This document shows positions 1 to 5,537 of a stretch of DNA of 9,900 nucleotides, in pieces (the stretch's first letter is position 1; each line of letters begins with the position of its first letter). Location of the stretch: the NCBI GenBank assembly GCA_011065065.1, contig JAAKFL010000061.1:1-9900 (forward strand), in the 5' to 3' direction. The translations under genes were made by a program, and so were the position numbers. The notes beneath the pieces are model-generated. The model was not told the origin of the DNA, made no database searches, and worked only from the letters and a program-made list of their open reading frames with translations. This DNA is from Chlamydiota bacterium. Lineage in GTDB: Bacteria > Chlamydiota > Chlamydiia > Chlamydiales > SLFE01.

Positions 1-6
1 ATAAAT

Positions 7-81
7 CACCACAGAGGTCGCAGAGAACTCAGAGAGAATCTCATTATTTCTTTCTCTGTGTTCTCTGCGACCTCTGTGGTG
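7..81. repeat. Large palindromic element of the CACAGAG class
   Basis: Two 22-bp arms, 7-28 and 60-81, are perfect inverted copies of each other (arm starts CACCACAGAGG). The pairing continues imperfectly inward through the AGAGAGAA and TTTCTCTG segments around a short AT-rich centre near 39-48. Each arm is built from roughly 9-nt subunits sharing CAGAG (CACAGAGGT, CGCAGAGAA, CTCAGAGAG). There is no open frame of note and no transposase. The element lies outside the presumed 3' end of the minus-strand transporter operon. Similar palindromic CACAGAG elements are, from memory, scattered through intergenic DNA of many uncultured bacteria. Whether it acts as a terminator, an mRNA 3' stabiliser or a mobile hairpin cannot be told from one copy. 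Confidence 0.85.
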
Positions 82-156
82 AAATTATATTTTATCAACA
101 AATTTTCCAGCGGGAATTGCTGTAAACTTAGTCACTTTGAACAGAAATTCTAAATA

Positions 157-210
157 CAATGTGCCGTCCCTTCAGGACTCAAAAAAGAGTCCTGAAGGGA
201 CGGCATATTG
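157..210 (-). terminator. Long perfect hairpin downstream of the transporter operon
   Basis: Arms 162-180 and 187-205 are perfect 19-bp inverted copies around a six-base loop (A6 on the plus strand, T6 on the minus strand). One G-U pair and four more pairs extend the stem to 157-210, about 24 bp in all. It begins 33 bp beyond the stop codon of the OppC-type gene, where a terminator of that minus-strand operon would be expected. The minus-strand sequence after the stem is only moderately T-rich (TTGTATTT), not a clean U tract, so a REP- or MITE-like repeat that doubles as a 3' end structure is equally possible. Confidence 0.5.
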
Positions 211-242
211 CATAAGTCAACTTAGCAATTCGGAGTTCCAAA

Positions 243-1712
243 TTAAGATGTTTCCACATGCATTTTGGGATCCAAGGCATCTCGCAAGGCGTCGCCCATG
301 AGCGCAATGGAAATCAGCAATAAGGTCAAAAGAATGGCGGGTGGCCACAAGAGATAGCTTTCCCCAGGAAAGGCTTTTCGTCCTTCGTCCATCAAGACTC
401 CCCATGAACAAGATCCTTCTTCACCAAGACCTAAAAACGACAGGCCCGCTTCGCTGGTGATGGCTCCCATTATCGCAAAGGGTAACAGTGTCAACAGAGG
501 AGGTATCGCATTCGGCAAAATGTGCTTCATAATAATATATCGATCAGGAAATCCTTGCGCATGACACGCTTCCACATAGGGGAGATTCCGCTGTTTAAAA
601 AACTCACCACGAATATAACGACTAAATCCTGTCCATCCAAATATCCCAATCACCGTCATGACAATAAAAATCGATTTCGTTTGAAGAATCGCAACAACCA
701 ATAACAACATAAAAAATACCGGCATCGATTCCCAAACTTCAAGAAGTCGGCTGAGCAAAATATCTATCCTGCCTCCATAATACCCCGCAACTGAGCCCAA
801 GGGGACTCCGATCAAAAGAGCAATCGAAACCGAGATAATGCCCACAACAAGTGAAATGCGCACACCAAAAATCAAGGCCGCTGTCAAATCCTTTCGGTTA
901 ATGCGTGTCAGCTGCCACCAATCGACTTTCCGGTTCAAGGCTTGGCTCCCTCCTGCATCATCCTGCCAGTGAAAAGGGCGTATTAAGGGCATGACCATAT
1001 GGTGAAGTTTCCGGCTTTGAGTTTCTAACCACTGCTGCTTATTTATAAAATAATCGAGACGTGCTTGTTTGAGAGGTTGATCAGGGCTAGCTTTCAATGA
1101 TTCTTTCAGTTGACTCACAATTTTTTCTTGATTGCGTTTTTCAATTTGAAACAGCGTGGGAAGGTCTTCCTGACCCACTTCTCGAACGATTTCTTCATTT
1201 TGTTCTTTTAATACTTTATAGCGGACAAGTTCATTCAATTTTTCATAATCATTCATAAAAGAAAGTTCAAATTCCCATGATGCAACGTCGAGTCGATTTC
1301 CAGATTTTATCGCGTTTTGAATAACTATCTGTTTTTTATGGTTCAAAACCGGTTCTGAAGCGGGATCATCCGGAGGTCCAAAAGCAAAAAAGGTAAAGAG
1401 ACCAAATTGAAACATGGTTAATATGATAAGAACTGGATTTCTCCAACGTTTTAAGGAAAAAATTGTGATCAAAAAGACTGGAAGAGTAAAAATCAAAATA
1501 TTGAAAAAGAGATCAAGCCGTTTTGTAAAAAATCCTCTGAAAAATAAATAGCGAAAAAGAGGATAATACCATTCACCGTCATATTCAACGAACAGAGGTT
1601 TACTGGAAGCCAAAAAGGGCGCATACACCCCTACAAGGATAAATAAGCAAAGCACGACCAATCCCAAAACTCCAAGACGATGCCGAAAAAATTGATTCCA
1701 AAAATTTGTCAT
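243..1712 (-). CDS. ABC peptide transporter permease, OppC/YejE type, with enlarged first external loop
   Basis: This is one half of the membrane channel of a peptide-type ABC importer. The family part is clear at residues 265-482. The stretch TRINRKDLTAALIFGVRISL (269-288) matches the usual TDxxGRDVLSRLxYGxRISL segment. The ATPase-contacting EAA loop is at 379-402 (EACHAQG ... HILPNA), and LSFLGLG is at 424-430. Residues 39-53 (PLFVEYDGEWYYPLF) resemble YejE. At 489 residues it is much longer than typical OppC or YejE (about 300-340). The excess comprises two extra hydrophobic segments (about 66-88 and 93-112) and a charged helical region (about 120-245), placed between TM1 (about 14-35) and the conserved core. 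Its ATG overlaps the upstream permease stop as ATGA, with GAGGGTG at 1721-1727 as ribosome-binding site, so translation is probably coupled. It is the last gene of the operon; no ATPase gene follows before the hairpin at 157-210. Substrate is inferred from family only. Confidence 0.9.
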   Translation of the reverse strand: MTNFWNQFFRHRLGVLGLVVLCLFILVGVYAPFLASSKPLFVEYDGEWYYPLFRYLFFRGFFTKRLDLFFNILIFTLPVFLITIFSLKRWRNPVLIILTMFQFGLFTFFAFGPPDDPASEPVLNHKKQIVIQNAIKSGNRLDVASWEFELSFMNDYEKLNELVRYKVLKEQNEEIVREVGQEDLPTLFQIEKRNQEKIVSQLKESLKASPDQPLKQARLDYFINKQQWLETQSRKLHHMVMPLIRPFHWQDDAGGSQALNRKVDWWQLTRINRKDLTAALIFGVRISLVVGIISVSIALLIGVPLGSVAGYYGGRIDILLSRLLEVWESMPVFFMLLLVVAILQTKSIFIVMTVIGIFGWTGFSRYIRGEFFKQRNLPYVEACHAQGFPDRYIIMKHILPNAIPPLLTLLPFAIMGAITSEAGLSFLGLGEEGSCSWGVLMDEGRKAFPGESYLLWPPAILLTLLLISIALMGDALRDALDPKMHVETS

Positions 1713-3184
1713 TCTAGTGTCACCCTCGGATCTAAAAGTGTATAAGAAATGTCGGCTAACAAATAACCCACCAATGTTAAAAAGGATCCCGCAATTGCAG
1801 AAAACATAATCACACTATAGTCTCGATTTAAAACGGCATCATAAAAAAACTTCCCAAATCCATCAATTTCAAAAAGTATTTCCACAATTAAAGAACCTCC
1901 TAAAATGATTCCTAATGACCCCGCAATCGATGTGACGATGGTAATGGAAGCATTGCGACCTATGTATCGGCTCATAATTTTTGAACGGGGCAAACCTTTG
2001 GCATAAGCCGTTCTCACATAATCCTGACGTGCCACTTCCAAAACCGCTGTTCTCGCTAATCGAGTTTGTGTGGCCAATGTTCCATACATAATAGCAATAA
2101 TGGGAAGAAATATATGTTTGAGAATATCCAATAATCTTTCTAAAGTTGTCTGCTGTTCATAAATCTTATCAGGACTGGTAAATCCGCTGATGGGAATCGG
2201 AGTATGGGTAAAGGGGAAATCATATTTCAATGCGATTTCTTCGATTAAAAACGGAGCCACCACAAAAATTGGAATGGCATACAGAATCAAAAAAATCGTG
2301 TTCAGACTATAGTCTAAAGGACGATTTTGTCTGAGCGCCATGATGAGACCAAAAAATAAGCACAGGAAAAATGTGATGATCATGGGAGTCAAAGACAAGG
2401 TCAAAGAATACTTAAATCGGCTTGTCACCTCACTCACAACGGTTTTATTGGGATCATCACGCAATGTACCGAAGTCCAAAGTAAGCACACGACTAAAGTA
2501 ACGGAAAAAACGAGTTTCAATAAAAAAGATTTTGACTTTTTTCCAAAAACCGGGCTCATAACCTAATTTCAAGGCATTTTTCTTATACCATTCATTGAGT
2601 TTCTCAATCTTTTCATTGATAGTGGATTCACTGTCAAAACGACTTGGCAGCATATCTCTTAAAAACTGATTTTGTTTTGAGATGCGACGGTTTTCTAATC
2701 GCTGTTCTCGCGTTAAGTTTCCGCCTAAATGTGCTTGCTGAGTTCCCCCTCGAACAAAATATCGCATAGCCACAATTTTCACATCGATGAGAGTTTCCCC
2801 AGTCATGACATTCAATATTTTTGGCATCACAAAACGCGCCTGATCTCCAAATCTCACTCGCAAATCTTGTAATTTTTTGAAGGGAATTTTTTTCTCAGTG
2901 AGCTTCCATATGGACTCGTCAACCCGTTTTTGAGAAATATTAGGCCACAAGTTAAAGAGAATCGGAAGAGTCAATCCATACCGTTCCCGAAACTGTAAAT
3001 AGCGGTGATCGGCGCCAAAAGCACCTGCTCCACTTTCCTCTTTTCTTGCCTCGCCACCAGGTGATATTTCTGTCACGGAAGTGGGCTCTCCGGGTGCCAT
3101 ATTGATAATGATAAAGTTGACGACAATGATAAAGAACAAAGTGATTGGGAGTAAAATGAGTCTTCTGACTATATAGTGAAACAT
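1709..3184 (-). CDS. ABC peptide transporter permease, OppB/YejB type, with large loop insertion
   Basis: This is the partner permease of the OppC-type protein, in the inner membrane. TM1 is at about 8-28, followed by the family signature NMAPGEP (28-34). GLTLP (70-74) corresponds to the usual GLDxP segment, and LTLDFG (234-239) to the tGDfGxS segment. The C-terminal core has the remaining membrane helices, the EAA-type loop at 384-410 (VARQDYVRTAYAKGLPRSKI) and the ending ADISYTLLDPRV, all typical of OppB. Typical OppB is about 306 and YejB about 360 residues; this protein has 491. The excess is mainly residues about 84-225, a charged, largely helical segment between the GLxxP and DFG elements, predicted to be periplasmic. 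The start codon directly follows the upstream TAA stop, with AAAGGA at 3192-3197 as ribosome-binding site. The reading frame is intact, so the insertion is not a frameshift artefact. Confidence 0.9.
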   Translation of the reverse strand: MFHYIVRRLILLPITLFFIIVVNFIIINMAPGEPTSVTEISPGGEARKEESGAGAFGADHRYLQFRERYGLTLPILFNLWPNISQKRVDESIWKLTEKKIPFKKLQDLRVRFGDQARFVMPKILNVMTGETLIDVKIVAMRYFVRGGTQQAHLGGNLTREQRLENRRISKQNQFLRDMLPSRFDSESTINEKIEKLNEWYKKNALKLGYEPGFWKKVKIFFIETRFFRYFSRVLTLDFGTLRDDPNKTVVSEVTSRFKYSLTLSLTPMIITFFLCLFFGLIMALRQNRPLDYSLNTIFLILYAIPIFVVAPFLIEEIALKYDFPFTHTPIPISGFTSPDKIYEQQTTLERLLDILKHIFLPIIAIMYGTLATQTRLARTAVLEVARQDYVRTAYAKGLPRSKIMSRYIGRNASITIVTSIAGSLGIILGGSLIVEILFEIDGFGKFFYDAVLNRDYSVIMFSAIAGSFLTLVGYLLADISYTLLDPRVTLE

Positions 3185-5257
3185 TTACTTTTCCTTTATC
3201 CAAAAAATACTAGATTGCGGTTGAGCCACGTTTGCTCCGGGAATTAAATCTTGTCGATCGGCAGGAATAAACACATTCTGAACGTTGTTTCGATATAAAT
3301 AGACTGTTTTGGGAGTATACAAAAATGTGTATGGAGCCTCTTCGTGCATGATTTGATGAAACCGGTGATAAAGGGCGATCCGTTTTTCTCGATCCGATTC
3401 AAATTCGAGCGCATCGATGATTTTATCGGCTTTTTTATTAGAAAATCCTATCGCATTCGACGATCCCTTTTCTTTTGCACCTGCTGAGTACCAAAGTTGT
3501 CTGGGGTCTTCAGGAGGTGTCCCCAAACCCCATCCAAGTGCCAATGCATCAAATCCCTTTTCGTCAAATAAAGCCGATAAATCGGCTAAGTCGACTCCGT
3601 TCAATTGACAATCAACACCAATTTCTTTAAGCGCCGTCGCTACATATTCACAAATGGCTTTTGTAGTTGGATTTTTTACATAAAACGTTAAAGAAAATGA
3701 AAATGGGATGACCTTACCATCCACTTCTTTATCCCGGATTCCATCATCATCTGTGTCATACCAGCCTTCTTCATCTAACAGCCTTTCGGCCGCCACGGGA
3801 TCATATTGCCAAGGTTTGATGCTTTTGTCATAAGCATCTGACCCAATAAAAAAAGGGCCGGTGATTTCGACTCCCATTCCATTCAAAATGTTTTTAATAA
3901 TCCGATTCCGATCAATAGCCATTGTCATCGCACGTCGCACCTTGGCGCTGTTGAAATAAGGAGTCGCCTCATTCCAACCGATATAGGAATAGCTTCGAGC
4001 CATAAAATCCAATCGTTCGATCAAATCCCCTTTTTCTTTCTGTGAGGCATAAAGATTTGATTTTTGAAAATTGTCCCATTCCACCAACTGTTTTGGTTGC
4101 AAAACGACAGTCTCAACAAGCCCAACTTTAAAATCTTGCCAAGCCGAGTCAGGATTCGCTTTAAATGTTGTCGTTCTTTTTTCCATCAAGGCCGCATACC
4201 GATCGTAAAAACGAGAATTTCGATCAAACAAAATGCGCCGCTCATTCCAACCACTGAATACCCAAGGACCACAGCTGACAATTACATTTTTGGCCCAATG
4301 TTCGGTGAAGTTTTGCGCCCATACAGAATCCTTGCGATAAGTTTCAGGATCAGAATCATTTTGAACGATTTTTTCTCCGTTTGGGAAATACTTATAGACA
4401 AACGAGGCTAAAGGACGGAGTCCTCCCGTAAGCAGCTTGGCAGCATAACGAGTTTTTTTTTCGCCATTCCAATCGACAACTTTCCATCGCACAACAAAAG
4501 TCTGATCGTCCACGACCTCAAAGGACTCAATATCTCCATAATAAGTCCGTAATGCTACAGCACCGGCCTGTTGCATAAACGGATTCATCATCGCATCGAA
4601 CCAAAACTTAAAGTCGTGAGCGGTCACCTGGTGGAGCTGAGTGAACCATGGAGATAATCGAAAATCCTTCGAGAAATATGAGGCCTTCAACGGTTTCCAA
4701 TAGAGATCATCGCGCAAAAACACCCAAAATTCAGGATTCCCTGTTTTGGGATTTGATCTTTGCTCGATTCTTTCCGCCGCCCCAGGGCCCAAGGTTTCGT
4801 AGATACCAAAATGCATATTTGAAAGGGTGATGGAACAAAGACCAATCCACTCATTCACTTGGCTCCAATTGCCAAAAGGGTGAAGATTTTTCGGTTTTCC
4901 GGCTGTTGCCTGTCGGTAATCACCAGAAGGGCGAAAAGAGCTCCCCAACATTTCCGGTAATGTCTTGATGTAAAAGGGATCTTCAGTGAGAAGGTTGGAA
5001 TATTCAGATTTTTTTTTTGGGACCTTTGTCTCTTGAGTTCTTGGGGTTCCCACTCTGTCGATTAAATCATCGCGAACTCGGTCAATTTCGATACGGATAT
5101 TCAAGAGATCGCTCTTTAAATCATTGACATTCTGTTCGATGCGATTGATATCATCTTCGATCAGAGACGTCGACCAATAGATCATTGCCGCAATGGCAAA
5201 TAGGGCAAAACCCAAGATAAACCGAAAAATGTAAAGACCGATGGGTTCTTTATTCAT
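3185..5257 (-). CDS. Membrane-anchored peptide-binding protein, SBP family 5 (OppA/DppA/YejA-like)
   Basis: This is the extracytoplasmic receptor of the importer, first gene of the operon. Family 5 features include VTAHDFKFWFDAMMNP (211-226), the CGPWVFSGWNERRILFDRNSRFYD region (329-352; usual GPYxxxxW form), KVRRAMTMAIDRNRI (439-453), YDPVAAERLLDEEGW (485-499) followed by DTDDDGIRDK, and a C-terminal domain with ADKIIDALEFESDREKR. There is no lipobox cysteine and no clear signal-peptidase site. A hydrophobic helix (about 8-29) after a short N-terminus containing K3 and R12 should act as a signal anchor. It is followed by a heptad-perfect coiled coil (33-65) and a basic linker (about 70-85). 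At 690 residues it is longer than OppA (about 540), mostly because of this stalk and insertions. AAAAGGG at 5264-5270 (minus strand) is the ribosome-binding site. The actual peptide or other solute bound cannot be read from sequence. Confidence 0.9.
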   Translation of the reverse strand: MNKEPIGLYIFRFILGFALFAIAAMIYWSTSLIEDDINRIEQNVNDLKSDLLNIRIEIDRVRDDLIDRVGTPRTQETKVPKKKSEYSNLLTEDPFYIKTLPEMLGSSFRPSGDYRQATAGKPKNLHPFGNWSQVNEWIGLCSITLSNMHFGIYETLGPGAAERIEQRSNPKTGNPEFWVFLRDDLYWKPLKASYFSKDFRLSPWFTQLHQVTAHDFKFWFDAMMNPFMQQAGAVALRTYYGDIESFEVVDDQTFVVRWKVVDWNGEKKTRYAAKLLTGGLRPLASFVYKYFPNGEKIVQNDSDPETYRKDSVWAQNFTEHWAKNVIVSCGPWVFSGWNERRILFDRNSRFYDRYAALMEKRTTTFKANPDSAWQDFKVGLVETVVLQPKQLVEWDNFQKSNLYASQKEKGDLIERLDFMARSYSYIGWNEATPYFNSAKVRRAMTMAIDRNRIIKNILNGMGVEITGPFFIGSDAYDKSIKPWQYDPVAAERLLDEEGWYDTDDDGIRDKEVDGKVIPFSFSLTFYVKNPTTKAICEYVATALKEIGVDCQLNGVDLADLSALFDEKGFDALALGWGLGTPPEDPRQLWYSAGAKEKGSSNAIGFSNKKADKIIDALEFESDREKRIALYHRFHQIMHEEAPYTFLYTPKTVYLYRNNVQNVFIPADRQDLIPGANVAQPQSSIFWIKEK

Positions 5258-5260
5258 TTT

Positions 5261-5304
5261 GGACCCTTTTCACGGATCTTAATGAATCGGAGGTTTTTCT
5301 CCAA
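5261..5304 (-). promoter_or_regulatory. Possible sigma70-like promoter and ribosome-binding site of the transporter operon
   Basis: On the minus strand TTGGAG (5299-5304) and TAAGAT (5276-5281) are separated by 17 bp, matching 7 of 12 consensus positions. The purine-rich AAAAGGG (5264-5270) then sits six bases before the ATG at 5257. If used, this promoter would give a very short leader, which makes the call weak; the ribosome-binding site is better supported than the promoter. Confidence 0.3.
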
Positions 5305-5479
5305 ACTGACTTCAATTTTATCAGGATATACAGGATGCTCATAGAAAATATAGACGGTAAACTATTGCTCAAAATCCATTCTATCTATCCCTAAGGTCAT
5401 AACATCAAGATTGTTGTGACTAGGAATCCTGTTTATCCTTTCTATCCTGTAATAATATTCTGCCGTTCCTGACTCTCGC

Positions 5480-5509
5480 TTGACAATATAGAGTTAATTT
5501 TAGAAGATT
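5480..5509 (+). promoter_or_regulatory. Possible promoter of the partner-switching regulator
   Basis: TTGACA at 5480-5485 is a perfect -35 hexamer. No good -10 hexamer is at the ideal distance; the best with an 18-bp spacer is AAGATT at 5504-5509, which matches only three positions. The start codon at 5538 also has only a weak AAGAAG ribosome-binding site (5522-5527). The assignment is tentative, and a non-sigma70 promoter is possible. Confidence 0.25.
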
Positions 5510-5537
5510 TGAATGAGAACAAAGAAGTGGTGATTTT

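Larger units (their letters stand above)
5258..5537. other. Divergent intergenic region between transporter operon and regulator gene
   Basis: This 280-bp region separates divergently transcribed genes, so it must hold or be near promoters for both. It contains degenerate copies of the AGGATA-type repeat: 5322-5337 in forward orientation (CAGGATATACAGGATG) and 5426-5450 in reverse orientation (ATCCTGTTTATCCT followed by TCTATCCTG). Segments 5323-5336 and 5426-5439 would pair in 13 of 14 positions across an 89-nt loop. A perfect TTGACA lies at 5480-5485 upstream of the plus-strand gene. No additional gene is visible. Confidence 0.6.

Noticed and set aside
243..3184. Permease genes being fusions or frameshifted composites
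   Set aside because: Both frames are continuous, the conserved family segments occur in order on either side of each insert, and start/stop junctions are tightly coupled.
3728..3757. EF-hand or dockerin-like calcium site (DTDDDGIRDK in the binding protein)
   Set aside because: The segment lies where family-5 binding proteins often carry a GWxDTDGDGxxDK-like stretch, so it is best taken as a family feature, not evidence of an extra calcium-binding domain.
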